Assembly (NCBI GenBank): GCA_027040585.1
Contig: JALULU010000045.1
Location: forward strand, 1 to 16,097
Direction: 5' to 3'
Source of the DNA: Acidobacteriota bacterium
GTDB lineage: Bacteria; Acidobacteriota; JAAYUB01; JAMOQF01
DNA: 16,097 bases
Shown: piece by piece, positions 6,604-14,163 of the stretch
Layout of the letters: each line of letters starts with the position of its first letter
How positions within the stretch are numbered: the first letter of the stretch is position 1
Translations under genes and position numbers: made by a program
The notes under the pieces: model-generated
Databases searched by the model: none
Told to the model about the DNA's origin: nothing
Seen by the model: the letters and a program-made list of their open reading frames with translations, nothing else

Positions 6604-8394
6604 TTAAGGTTTAATGCTCTTTTTATCAATAAGATTCTTAACCATTTTTGAAAAATCCTCAATTCCCATTGCACCAAGATCTCCCTCATATCTATTTCTA
6701 ACAGAAATATTTCCAGACTCAACCTCTCTTTCACCCACAACCAACATGTAAGGTATTTTTTGAATCTGAGCTTCCCTGATTTTGTACCCAACTTTTTCAT
6801 TTCTATCATCTACAGTAATTCTCAAACCCTCTTTAAGAAGAGACTCTTTTAAACTGTGTGCATATTCATGAAATTTTTCACTTACTGGAATAACTCTGGC
6901 GTGTTCTGGAGAAAGCCATAAAGGAAAAGCTCCAGCATAGTGCTCAATTAGTGTTCCAAAAAATCTTTCAAGTGAACCCATTATTGCTCTATGAACCATA
7001 AATACAAGATGTTCTTTTGAGTCCTGTCCAATATAAGTGACATTAAATCTTCTTGGAAGGGTAAAATCAAACTGGACAGTGGAGCATTGCCACTTTCTTC
7101 CAAGGGAATCTATCAATTTAAAATCAATTTTAGGTCCATAAAAAACAGCCTCGCCCTCCATTCTCTTAAATTTTATACTCCTCTTTTCCATAGCCTTTAT
7201 TAAACTATTTTCAGCAAGTTCCCATTCTTCATCAGTACCAGCATACTTTTCCTTATTATTTAAATCTCTCACAGAGAGTTCAACCTCATAGTTCTCAAAT
7301 CCAAATACATTTAGCATATATTCACATATGTCAAGCACACCATCTATTTCATCTATAACCTGCTCTGGAGTACAAAAAATATGACCATCGTCCTGTGTAA
7401 ATCCTCTGACCCTTAACATACCGTGAAGTGTCCCACTTCTCTCATATCTGTAAACAGTCCCAAGTTCAGCAAATCTTATGGGAAGTTCCCTATAACTGTG
7501 TAAATGAGATTTATATATCAAAATATGCCCGGGACAATTCATTGGCTTTACAACATATTCCTCTTCATCTATCTTCAAAGTATACATATTTTCCTTATAA
7601 TAGGAATAGTGTCCAGACCTTTCCCATAGAGTATGTTTTGCAATGTGGGGAATGTTTACAAGCTGATACCCTCTTTTTAGGTGCTCTTCTTTCCAGAAGG
7701 TCTCAATGATATTCCTGATGAAACTCCCTTTAGGATGCCAGTAAACAAATCCAGCCCCAGCCTCTTCGTGAAAGCTAAAAAGGTCCAGTTCCTTTCCAAG
7801 TCTTCTATGATCTCTTTTTTTTGCTTCTTCTAAAAATTTTAAATGGCTTTCAAGGTCTTCTTTCTTAAAAAACACAGTGCCATAAATTCTCTGAAGTTGC
7901 TCCCTTTTCTCATCCCCCTTCCAATATGAACCAGCAATTGAAAGTAACTTAAAATGCTTAATTGGCTTTGTTGACCTTAAATGAGGTCCAATGCAAAAAT
8001 CTATAAATTTCCCAAGTTTAAAACAGGATAGTTTCTCTTCCTTCCTATCCTCAATCAATTCACACTTTAATTCTTCCCCCATATCTTTAAAAAGTGAAAG
8101 TGCTTTATCGTAGTCAATTATTTCAGGTTCAAATTTCAAATTAGATTTGGCAAGTGTTTTCATTTTCTTCTCAATTTTCTCAAGGTCCTCAGGTGTAAAT
8201 TTATGGTCAATTTGAAAATCGTAGTAAAATCCATTATCAATTGCAGGTCCAACCCCAAGGTGTGTACCTGGAAAAAGTTCCTGTACTGCTAAAGCCATTA
8301 AATGAGCAGTACTGTGCCTTAAAATTTCAAGGGCATCTTCTGAATCTTTCTCAATTTTTTTAATTTCACCTTCTCTTGTAATAATTTCTAACAT
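6604..8394 (-). CDS. thrS: Threonyl-tRNA synthetase lacking the TGS domain
   Basis: This enzyme charges tRNA-Thr and edits mischarged Ser. It has 596 residues, where E. coli ThrRS has 642. It starts at the junction before the N2 editing domain, so the N-terminal TGS domain (about 60 residues) is missing. Editing residues are present: HSTAH (H27, H31) and CIGPH (C134, H138). The catalytic core has motif 2 (YRYERSGTLHGMLRVRGFTQDD), motif 3 (HRAIMGSLERFF) and the three zinc ligands C287, H338 and H468. The C-terminal anticodon-binding domain is complete (RVIPVSEK, RNEKVGYKIREAQ). The ATG at 8394 is preceded by GGAGAGG. A tRNA gene ends only 23 bases upstream, so the short N-terminus is real and not a missed start. 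infC follows in the same direction. Confidence 0.96.
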   Translation of the reverse strand: MLEIITREGEIKKIEKDSEDALEILRHSTAHLMALAVQELFPGTHLGVGPAIDNGFYYDFQIDHKFTPEDLEKIEKKMKTLAKSNLKFEPEIIDYDKALSLFKDMGEELKCELIEDRKEEKLSCFKLGKFIDFCIGPHLRSTKPIKHFKLLSIAGSYWKGDEKREQLQRIYGTVFFKKEDLESHLKFLEEAKKRDHRRLGKELDLFSFHEEAGAGFVYWHPKGSFIRNIIETFWKEEHLKRGYQLVNIPHIAKHTLWERSGHYSYYKENMYTLKIDEEEYVVKPMNCPGHILIYKSHLHSYRELPIRFAELGTVYRYERSGTLHGMLRVRGFTQDDGHIFCTPEQVIDEIDGVLDICEYMLNVFGFENYEVELSVRDLNNKEKYAGTDEEWELAENSLIKAMEKRSIKFKRMEGEAVFYGPKIDFKLIDSLGRKWQCSTVQFDFTLPRRFNVTYIGQDSKEHLVFMVHRAIMGSLERFFGTLIEHYAGAFPLWLSPEHARVIPVSEKFHEYAHSLKESLLKEGLRITVDDRNEKVGYKIREAQIQKIPYMLVVGEREVESGNISVRNRYEGDLGAMGIEDFSKMVKNLIDKKSIKP

Positions 8395-8417
8395 TTTACC
8401 TCTCCAAATAAAAAAAA

Positions 8418-8493
8418 TGGTAGGTGCGAGCGGACTTGAACCGCTGACCTCTTCCGCGTCAAGGAAGTGCTCTCCCTGCTGAGCTACGCACCT
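8418..8493 (-). tRNA. tRNA-Val (anticodon GAC)
   Basis: A complete 76-base cloverleaf can be drawn on the minus strand. It has a 7-bp acceptor AGGTGCG/CGCACCT, TA, a D stem GCTC/GAGC with loop AGCAGGGA, and an anticodon stem CTTCC/GGAAG with loop TTGACGC (anticodon GAC). The 5-base variable loop AGGTC is followed by the T arm AGCGG-TTCAAGT-CCGCT, discriminator A and an encoded CCA. The D arm and A73 resemble those of bacterial tRNA-Val. GAC reads the Val codons GUC and GUU. The base after the anticodon is G rather than the more usual A. A run of eight T follows CCA directly, and thrS begins 23 bases further on. Confidence 0.95.
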
Positions 8494-8506
8494 ACTTTAA
8501 CTATAG

Positions 8507-8535
8507 TAAATAGCAAAGATACCTTTATTTGTCAA
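8507..8535 (-). promoter_or_regulatory. Candidate promoter of the tRNA-Val/thrS/infC transcript
   Basis: On the minus strand a perfect TTGACA (8530-8535) is followed after 17 bases by TATTTA (8507-8512). A better -10 match, TATAGT (8500-8505), lies too far away (24 bases). The -35 and its position just upstream of the tRNA make a promoter likely. The exact -10 is uncertain. Confidence 0.5.
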
Positions 8536-8591
8536 GTGAAAAGGAAAAGGCAAATATCGGTGTATATTAAGAAAGTGTCAGGCACAATTTA

Positions 8592-8620
8592 AATTTTTGT
8601 AAAAATTGATGTTTATAAAC
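8592..8620. repeat. Two adjacent dyads in the divergent intergenic region
   Basis: AATTTTT (8592-8598) and AAAAATT (8601-8607) form a perfect 7-bp inverted repeat with a 2-base loop. Three bases later GTTTATAAAC (8611-8620) is a perfect 10-base palindrome. They lie 40 to 70 bases upstream of the membrane glycosyltransferase-like gene and could be operator sites. In such AT-rich DNA chance is a real alternative. Confidence 0.35.
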
Positions 8621-8661
8621 AAATATGATAAATTTTCATTTAAATATTCTTTAAAATAACT

Positions 8662-10218
8662 ATGAAAAGCTTCTTTAAAAAAAATCAAGATGTAATTATT
8701 TCAATTTTTTTATTTTTATTAATTTCCCTAACACTCATAAAAATTTCTATTAATTTTTGTGATGGACACCTAACTTATGCTTTGGATGATCCCTATATCC
8801 ATATGGCAATGGCAAAGAACTTTGTAAAGCATGGGGTGTGGGGAATAACAAAATATGGATTTACCTCATCATCTTCATCTCCCCTCTGGACACTGCTCCT
8901 TTCAGGTACATATTTAATATTTGGTGTAAATGAATATTCACCACTTATTTTAAATATCATTTTTTCATTTTTCATAATCATTTTAATCTCAAATATTTTA
9001 AAAAAAGAAAAATTCAAAAACTCTTACATCATTCTAACCATTTTAGCCATATTTTTACTTACTCCAATTTTTTCAATACTTTTACTCGGGGAAGAGCATA
9101 TCTTACAAATATTAATTGATTTACTTTTTCTATATAAATCATATGAATTTTTCTACAATCCAGAAAGGAAAACTAAAATAATTCTTATATTGGTTGCTCC
9201 ATTTTTAACCACAGTGAGATTAGAGGGCCTCTTTATATTATTTGTAATTTCTTCCATATTTTTCATCAACAAAAAGAGAAAACTTGCAATTTTACTAATT
9301 ATTTCCGGTATTTTACCCCTTTTAATCTATGGGATAATTTCAATACAAAATGGATGGTATTTCTTACCAAATCCAGTACTTTTAAAGGGAAATACACCAG
9401 AAATTAAGACAGTATGGGGATTTATAGCATACTCATTTACGTGGATTAAAAACCTCTTCAAATACTCTCACATCTTATTGATTTTTATTGGCATTTTGCT
9501 TTTTTTAAAACCAATTTATAAAAAGGATAAAAAATATCTGTATTTGGGGCTTACCTACATTGCCATTTTAATTTTACATTTACAATTTGCAAGGGTTGGG
9601 TGGTTATACAGATATGAAGCTTATCTAATGACAATTGGCCTACTTATAATTGTTATTTTAATAAAAGAAACAAAAAATTTCTATTCAAGAAAAATCGTAA
9701 TTACCTTTTTAATTATCACAACATCTCTACTTCTTTTTAGGGGAATTCATGCAATTACAAGAACGGTAAAGGCTACCAAAAATATTCACGATCAACAGTA
9801 TCAGATGGGATTGTTTTTAAAAGAATTTTACCGTGGTCATAGTGTTGCACTTAACGATATTGGAGTAGCAAACTACCTGGCAGACATAAAATGTGTTGAT
9901 CTTTGTGGCCTTGCCAACTTAGATGTTTTTAAAATAATTAAAAAGGGGGAATATAACACGTATAAAATCGGTGAAATTACTTTAAAGAACAAAGTTGAAA
10001 TTTCAGTTGCCTTTAAAAATTGGTTTAATGGCGAGTTTCCAGAAAATTGGATAGAAGTTGGGACATGGAAAATAAAGAATAATGTTATATGTTATGATGA
10101 TACTATTCACTTTTTTGGGATAAATAAGAAAAATGCTTTAAAACTACTTGAAAATTTAAGAAAGTTTTCATCAAAACTCCCCGAGGACATAACTCAAAGG
10201 GGGCTCTATCTAAAATGA
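8662..10218 (+). CDS. GT-C-type membrane glycosyltransferase-like protein
   Basis: The 518-residue protein has a first helix near residues 10-28 and an extracytoplasmic loop with the acidic motif ALDDPYIHMAMAKNFVKHG (D42, D43). SSSSSPLWTLLL leads into the second helix, and about eight more hydrophobic segments follow. A soluble C-terminal part starts near residue 385 and contains LNDIGVANYLADIKCVDLCG. An Asp-Asp motif in the first external loop, followed by a Ser-rich SPLWT stretch, is the layout of GT-C enzymes. These use polyprenyl-phosphate sugars to glycosylate lipids or proteins outside the cytoplasm. Donor and acceptor cannot be inferred. The ATG has no Shine-Dalgarno sequence. The gene stands alone and converges on the peroxiredoxin gene with a shared hairpin between them. 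Confidence 0.75.
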   Translation: MKSFFKKNQDVIISIFLFLLISLTLIKISINFCDGHLTYALDDPYIHMAMAKNFVKHGVWGITKYGFTSSSSSPLWTLLLSGTYLIFGVNEYSPLILNIIFSFFIIILISNILKKEKFKNSYIILTILAIFLLTPIFSILLLGEEHILQILIDLLFLYKSYEFFYNPERKTKIILILVAPFLTTVRLEGLFILFVISSIFFINKKRKLAILLIISGILPLLIYGIISIQNGWYFLPNPVLLKGNTPEIKTVWGFIAYSFTWIKNLFKYSHILLIFIGILLFLKPIYKKDKKYLYLGLTYIAILILHLQFARVGWLYRYEAYLMTIGLLIIVILIKETKNFYSRKIVITFLIITTSLLLFRGIHAITRTVKATKNIHDQQYQMGLFLKEFYRGHSVALNDIGVANYLADIKCVDLCGLANLDVFKIIKKGEYNTYKIGEITLKNKVEISVAFKNWFNGEFPENWIEVGTWKIKNNVICYDDTIHFFGINKKNALKLLENLRKFSSKLPEDITQRGLYLK

Positions 10219-10225
10219 AGAAAAG

Positions 10226-10248
10226 GGCACAGGCAAAAAGCCTGTGCC
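10226..10248 (-). terminator. Hairpin terminator at the end of the ars-peroxiredoxin operon
   Basis: A perfect 9-bp GC-rich stem (GGCACAGGC / GCCTGTGCC) has a 5-base A or T loop depending on strand. On the minus strand it follows the peroxiredoxin stop closely and is trailed by CTTTTCTTCATTTT, a pyrimidine-rich tail fit for intrinsic termination. On the plus strand the tail is not U-rich. It sits just after the stop of the convergent gene and may block both transcripts. Confidence 0.8.
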
Positions 10249-10254
10249 AGAATA

Positions 10255-10848
10255 TTAAAGCTCATCTGCATGCTTTGCCAGATATTCAGCCACGCCATCT
10301 GGAGTTGGCTTCATTCCTGGTTTTCCAGGTTTCCAGTTTGCAGGACACGCCTCACCGTGTTCATCAACAAACTGTATTGCATCAAGGGTCCTTAAAATCT
10401 CATCAATATTTCTTCCAAAATCCAAAAAATTAACTGTGGCGTGTTTTACAATTTTATCCTTTCCAATTATGAAAAGGCCCCTGAGGGCAACATTTTCACC
10501 AAATAGTACGTCATAGGTTCTTGAAATGTCTTTTGAAAGATCTGAAATCATTGGAAATTGAATATTTCCAATTCCACCCTTTTCAACAGGTGTATTCTTC
10601 CATGCAAGGTGTGTAAAATGAGAGTCAACTGAAACTGAAATTACCTCAGCATTTCTCTTTTTAAACTCCTCCAACTTGTGGTCAAAGGCAATAATCTCTG
10701 TGGGACACACAAAGGTAAAGTCAAGTGGGTAGAAAAACAAAACTATATACTTTCCCTCATAGTCACCAAGTGAAATTTCTTTAAAAGTGTTATCTGGCAT
10801 AACAGCCATGCCCTTAAAATCAGGGGCTTCTTTTCCTACTAAACTCAT
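10255..10848 (-). CDS. Typical 2-Cys peroxiredoxin (AhpC/Prx1 type)
   Basis: It reduces hydrogen peroxide, organic peroxides or peroxynitrite with thiol donors in the cytosol. The 197 residues match the family's length. The peroxidatic site is FVCPTEI (C48) with the preceding PLDFTF, the supporting Arg is R123, and the resolving cysteine is C168 in HGEACPANW. A GGIG loop (91-94) and a C-terminal YL resemble the GGLG/YF features that make eukaryotic typical 2-Cys enzymes prone to over-oxidation. An AAGGAG ribosome binding site precedes the ATG. It is the last gene of the apparent ars operon, 52 bases after the FmdE-like gene and just before the terminator. No AhpF-type reductase is nearby. Whether it protects against arsenic-linked oxidative stress is inference. 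Confidence 0.95.
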   Translation of the reverse strand: MSLVGKEAPDFKGMAVMPDNTFKEISLGDYEGKYIVLFFYPLDFTFVCPTEIIAFDHKLEEFKKRNAEVISVSVDSHFTHLAWKNTPVEKGGIGNIQFPMISDLSKDISRTYDVLFGENVALRGLFIIGKDKIVKHATVNFLDFGRNIDEILRTLDAIQFVDEHGEACPANWKPGKPGMKPTPDGVAEYLAKHADEL

Positions 10849-10900
10849 CTAAAAACTCCTTAAAAAAATGTAAAATTAATAATATCAAAAAATAATTTTT

Positions 10901-11554
10901 TTAAAACCCATAGTTTGTACAATCCACACAAACAGGCTTGCCATCCTCCATTTTCGCATAATTTTCAGCAACTAAATGACCACAAACAGAACACTCGACT
11001 ACGTTAAAGCAGGGTTTTTTCTTATCCATTTTAAAATCAAAGGGCCCTTCAATTTCAACAATATCTTCAAGTTTAAGTGAAAATGGCCTTTTAAATCCAG
11101 GTTCAGCAATTTCTGGTGGTATATCAGTGGGATTTACTCCCTTTTTTCTGTAATCTGTGATAAATGGAGCTGAAAAAGCCTTTTTAAGTATTTCATTTTT
11201 TAAAGTTACCTTGACAGCTTTTTCCATTTTTTTATCCACAAGCAAAAAGGTCCATTTACCTTTTGGCTCCTTTTTCATCACACCTTTACCAAAGGTACAT
11301 CCCGTGGCAAATTGAATCCCATCTGCGAAACATCCAGCTAAATGGCCATTTCCAATATAAAGTATAACCATTTTATCCATATTTCGCTCTCTTTTAGCTC
11401 CAAGAGCTTTAAGTGCAGCAATCCCCGCCACATAACCCATGGGCATTCCTCCGCACATATGTCCATGAATGTTAAGGGCTGAATACAAAAATTCCCTCTC
11501 CTCATCACTTAAACCTTCAATAGAGTTTACAACTTCACGATGTTTGTCAAACAT
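10901..11554 (-). CDS. FmdE-family protein with C-terminal zinc ribbon
   Basis: FmdE-family proteins are named after a formylmethanofuran dehydrogenase-associated subunit but are widespread in non-methanogens, where their role is unsettled. The 217 residues show the signature NIHGHMCGGMPMGYVAG (H30, H32, C34), CFADGIQFATGCTFGKG (C75, D78, C86), and a C-terminal four-cysteine ribbon with pairs C188/C191 and C209/C212 in the rubredoxin/DksA style. The conserved Cys/His residues suggest a metal or Fe-S site. A strong AGGAGGT precedes the ATG. It follows the TSUP transporter by 24 bases and precedes a peroxiredoxin, all in the direction of the arsenic genes. A direct role in arsenic or sulfur chemistry is a guess from position. 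Molybdopterin enzymes, its classical partners, are not seen in this window. Confidence 0.88.
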   Translation of the reverse strand: MFDKHREVVNSIEGLSDEEREFLYSALNIHGHMCGGMPMGYVAGIAALKALGAKRERNMDKMVILYIGNGHLAGCFADGIQFATGCTFGKGVMKKEPKGKWTFLLVDKKMEKAVKVTLKNEILKKAFSAPFITDYRKKGVNPTDIPPEIAEPGFKRPFSLKLEDIVEIEGPFDFKMDKKKPCFNVVECSVCGHLVAENYAKMEDGKPVCVDCTNYGF

Positions 11555-11578
11555 AACTACCTCCTAATTTGTTTAAAT

Positions 11579-12328
11579 TTATTTTGCAAGTAAAACATCC
11601 TTTACAATTAATATAAGTGCAATTAAAAGCAAAACAACTGCAAAAATCCTTTTAACAGCCTTTCCCTTAAGTTTTGTTGCCATAAAATTTGAACCAATCT
11701 GGCTACCTAAAAAAACAGCAAGTACGCATTCCCCCCAGAGAACCCAGTCAGGCTTTGCAGCAATTGCAATGTGGGACAAAAAACTTGAAGTGCCTGAGAA
11801 GGTTACAGCAAGCGCCGATGTTGCAGCTGCTGATTTTGCCTCAATTCCAGCCATGTACAAAAGTGGCACAACAAAGGATCCGCCACCTCTACCAATTAGT
11901 CCCGCCAAAAATCCAAGTCCACTTCCACCAAGTAATCCTAAAAATGTTCTATTTTTATTTGTCATAGGTCTTTTTGGCTGCCAACCTATCCACATTAGCG
12001 TTCCAGAGATAGCAGTAAATAGCGCAAACACAACTATTAACCATTTTGAAGGAACAATTTTTGAAAAATAAGTTCCTATAGGTGCAAAAACCAACATTGT
12101 AATCCCAAAAAGGAGACCAATTCTAAAATCCATAAGTTTTTTTCTGGCATAGGTAAACGTGGCAGAAGAACTGTTAACAACACTTAAAAGTATACCAAGT
12201 GGAATTGCCTGTGTTTTAAAATCAAGTCCAGACCAGAAAAGTACTGGGATGTAAATCTGTGCCCCACCCATACCAAGCATAGAAAAAAGAAATGCTATAA
12301 AAAAGAAAATAACAGGTATCCACCACAT
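11579..12328 (-). CDS. TSUP family (TauE/SafE) membrane transporter
   Basis: Members move sulfite, sulfoacetate, sulfolactate or similar anions across the inner membrane. The 249-residue protein has two halves with the repeated glycine motifs LGMGGAQIYIPVL (about 18-30) and IGRGGGSFVVPLLY (about 145-158). Each is followed by small-residue-rich helices (AIPLGILLSVVNSSSATFTY and SAAATSALAVTFSGTSSFLSH), giving about eight membrane segments in total. This internal duplication is diagnostic of the family. It begins 3 bases after the arsR stop, so it is translated from the same message. Its cargo cannot be read from the sequence. In this place sulfite, thiosulfate or a sulfur-arsenic compound are possible but unproven. 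Confidence 0.93.
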   Translation of the reverse strand: MWWIPVIFFFIAFLFSMLGMGGAQIYIPVLFWSGLDFKTQAIPLGILLSVVNSSSATFTYARKKLMDFRIGLLFGITMLVFAPIGTYFSKIVPSKWLIVVFALFTAISGTLMWIGWQPKRPMTNKNRTFLGLLGGSGLGFLAGLIGRGGGSFVVPLLYMAGIEAKSAAATSALAVTFSGTSSFLSHIAIAAKPDWVLWGECVLAVFLGSQIGSNFMATKLKGKAVKRIFAVVLLLIALILIVKDVLLAK

Positions 12329-12331
12329 AAT

Positions 12332-12685
12332 CTAATCCTTAAAGTCAATCGAGCATTTATTTTTATCAATTCTTTTTGTCTTTTCAACAAGTTTTTTATA
12401 GTCACTTTTATCTTTAACTTCTTTCAAAATAAGTTCTAAAATTTCCCTTATAAATTTATTTTCAGATAATCTGTAAAAAATCCACTTACCTTCCCTTTTT
12501 TTATCCACAATGTTTACACTTAGTAAAATTTTTAAATGGCTTGAAATTGTTGAAAAGCAAACTGGTAAGATATCCACAATTTCACACACACACATCTCCC
12601 TTTCTTTTAGCATCAGTGCAATTGCAAGCCTGTTTGGCTCCCCAAGGGCCTTTAAAACATTTGAATAGAACTCAAGATCATTCAT
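12332..12685 (-). CDS. arsR: ArsR family metalloid-responsive repressor
   Basis: This is a 117-residue winged-helix dimeric repressor. The fold is shown by VLKALGEPNRLAIALMLKE and the recognition helix FSTISSHLKILLSVNIVDKKREGKWIFYRL. The motif EMCVCEI with C32 and C34 lies at the place where As(III)/Sb(III) binds in classical ArsR (ELCVCDL). C43 just before the recognition helix could be the third ligand, and C111 is near the C-terminus. Arsenite binding would release it from DNA. Its ATG overlaps the acr3 stop by 8 bases, so it is translationally coupled. Unusually it is third in the operon rather than first. A likely operator is the dyad upstream of arsC. Start and family are secure. The inducer is inferred. 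Confidence 0.93.
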   Translation of the reverse strand: MNDLEFYSNVLKALGEPNRLAIALMLKEREMCVCEIVDILPVCFSTISSHLKILLSVNIVDKKREGKWIFYRLSENKFIREILELILKEVKDKSDYKKLVEKTKRIDKNKCSIDFKD

Positions 12686-13736
12686 AAATCACTTCTCCAT
12701 AAATTTTCTTTTTAAAAAATAGGGCAAGGTCAACAAGTAGTATCATAACAGGTACTTCCACCAATGGACCAATAACAGAAGCAAAAGCCTCTCCAGAGTT
12801 AATCCCAAAAATTGACACGGAAACTGCAATGGCAAGTTCAAAGTTGTTCGATGCAGCAGTAAAACTTAAAGTGGTATTCTGAGGGTAATTTGCCCCTGCT
12901 CTCCTTCCCATATAAAAAGAAACCAGAAACATAATTACAAAGTAAAACAGCAAAGGTATAACGACCTTTACTACGTCTAAAGGAATTGAAACAATCAACT
13001 TTCCCTTTAGGCTAAACATAACAACAATTGTAAAAAGTAATGCTATCAATGTGATAGGGGAAATTTTTGGGACAACGGTTTTATGGTATTTTTCCTTCCC
13101 CATTTTTTTAACACCAACATATCTTGTTAATGCTCCCAAAATAAATGGAACACCCAAATATATAAAAACACTCTTTGCAATCTGTGCCATGGTAATATTT
13201 ACTTCAACTCCCTTAAGTCCTAAAAATCTTGGTAAAATAAGCAAAAATACATAGGCATATACGGAATAGAAAATAACCTGAAATATTGAATTAAATGCAA
13301 CTAAACCTGCAGCATATTCAGTATCCCCTTTTGCAAGCTCATTCCATACAATAACCATAGCAATACATCTTGCAAGTCCAATTAAAATTAATCCGCTCAT
13401 ATATGCGGGATAGTTTCTTAAAAAGATAACAGCCAGTAAAAACATTAAAATCGGTCCCACAATCCAATTTTGAATCAAACTCAAAGTCAAAACCTTTCTA
13501 TTTTTAAAAACGTCTGGCATCTCCTCATACTTCACCTTAGCAAACGGGGGATACATCATTAAAATTAAACCTATGGCTATTGGAATGTTTGTTGTACCAA
13601 CAGAAAAACTACTTATAAAATCTTTAAAAGAGGGAATGTAATATCCCAACAAAACCCCTAAAATCATTGCAGAAAAAATCCACAGGGTAAGATATCTATC
13701 GAAAAATGACAATCTTTTTACAACGTTTTCTTTCAT
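12678..13736 (-). CDS. acr3: ACR3 family arsenite efflux transporter
   Basis: It exports arsenite through the inner membrane, driven by the proton gradient. The 352-residue protein has about ten membrane helices. Family landmarks are visible: MMYPPFAKVKYEE (60-72), GLARCIAMVIVWN with the essential-type C124, YAAGLVAFNSIFQ, and TAASNNFELAIAV with E300. Its length agrees with bacterial ACR3 proteins (about 350). The ATG overlaps the arsC stop as ATGA, and its own end overlaps arsR by 8 bases, so arsC, acr3 and arsR are translationally coupled. No ArsA ATPase or ArsD is seen, so export relies on the carrier alone. Confidence 0.95.
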   Translation of the reverse strand: MKENVVKRLSFFDRYLTLWIFSAMILGVLLGYYIPSFKDFISSFSVGTTNIPIAIGLILMMYPPFAKVKYEEMPDVFKNRKVLTLSLIQNWIVGPILMFLLAVIFLRNYPAYMSGLILIGLARCIAMVIVWNELAKGDTEYAAGLVAFNSIFQVIFYSVYAYVFLLILPRFLGLKGVEVNITMAQIAKSVFIYLGVPFILGALTRYVGVKKMGKEKYHKTVVPKISPITLIALLFTIVVMFSLKGKLIVSIPLDVVKVVIPLLFYFVIMFLVSFYMGRRAGANYPQNTTLSFTAASNNFELAIAVSVSIFGINSGEAFASVIGPLVEVPVMILLVDLALFFKKKIYGEVIYE

Positions 13737-14161
13737 AATTTTTTCTCAACAATATTTCTCAATTCATTTCTAATAAAATCCTTTATTAAATCCCTTATCC
13801 TTCTAAATTCCTTTAAAATCTCCTCTTCACTTCCTTTTACTTTAGCTGGATCTTTAAAACCCCTGTGTAAAAGAGTTGTTTTTTTAAGGTATAAGGGGCA
13901 ATTTTCATAGGCATCACCGCAGAGGGTAACTACAAAGTCAAAATTAATTTCCCCAAGTTCATCAAGGGTTTTAGAAAAGTGACCGCTCATATTTACACCA
14001 TCTTCTTCCATAACTTTTAGCATATGGGGATTTAGTCCATGTTTTTCAGTTCCAGCAGAATACACATCAACTAAATCCTTTAAATAAATTTTCCCATAAC
14101 CTTCAGCCATCTGACTCCTGCATGAATTTCCTGTACATAAAAAAAGCAACTTTTTCCCCAT
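13733..14161 (-). CDS. arsC: Arsenate reductase, LMW phosphatase type (thioredoxin-linked ArsC)
   Basis: It reduces arsenate to arsenite through a cysteine relay regenerated by thioredoxin. From the ATG at 14161 the protein has 142 residues, usual for the family. An upstream TTG frame to 14200 is rejected because it would lie inside the promoter. The phosphatase-like loop is CTGNSCRSQMAEG (C9, C14, R15). The redox pair is C81 and C88 in VTLCGDAYENCP, and the general acid loop is DPAKVKGS (D104). All three relay cysteines are present. It is the first gene of the operon and has no Shine-Dalgarno sequence. The promoter stands so close that the message may be nearly leaderless. Confidence 0.94.
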   Translation of the reverse strand: MGKKLLFLCTGNSCRSQMAEGYGKIYLKDLVDVYSAGTEKHGLNPHMLKVMEEDGVNMSGHFSKTLDELGEINFDFVVTLCGDAYENCPLYLKKTTLLHRGFKDPAKVKGSEEEILKEFRRIRDLIKDFIRNELRNIVEKKL

Positions 14162-14163
14162 AA

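Noticed and set aside
6537..6809. Minus-strand 90-codon ORF overlapping the thrS end and infC start
   Set aside because: It lies in another frame over the conserved thrS C-terminus and has no family features.
8418..8493. tRNA-Asp reading of the anticodon loop
   Set aside because: The seven-base loop TTGACGC gives GAC at positions 34-36, which is the Val anticodon. Asp would need GTC.
8394..8500. T-box or thrS operator leader
   Set aside because: The 23 bases between the tRNA and thrS are too short for a T-box, and the upstream structured element is a complete tRNA with CCA.
11689..12071. Plus-strand ORFs opposite the TSUP gene
   Set aside because: They are shadows of a clear transporter gene, with low-complexity composition.
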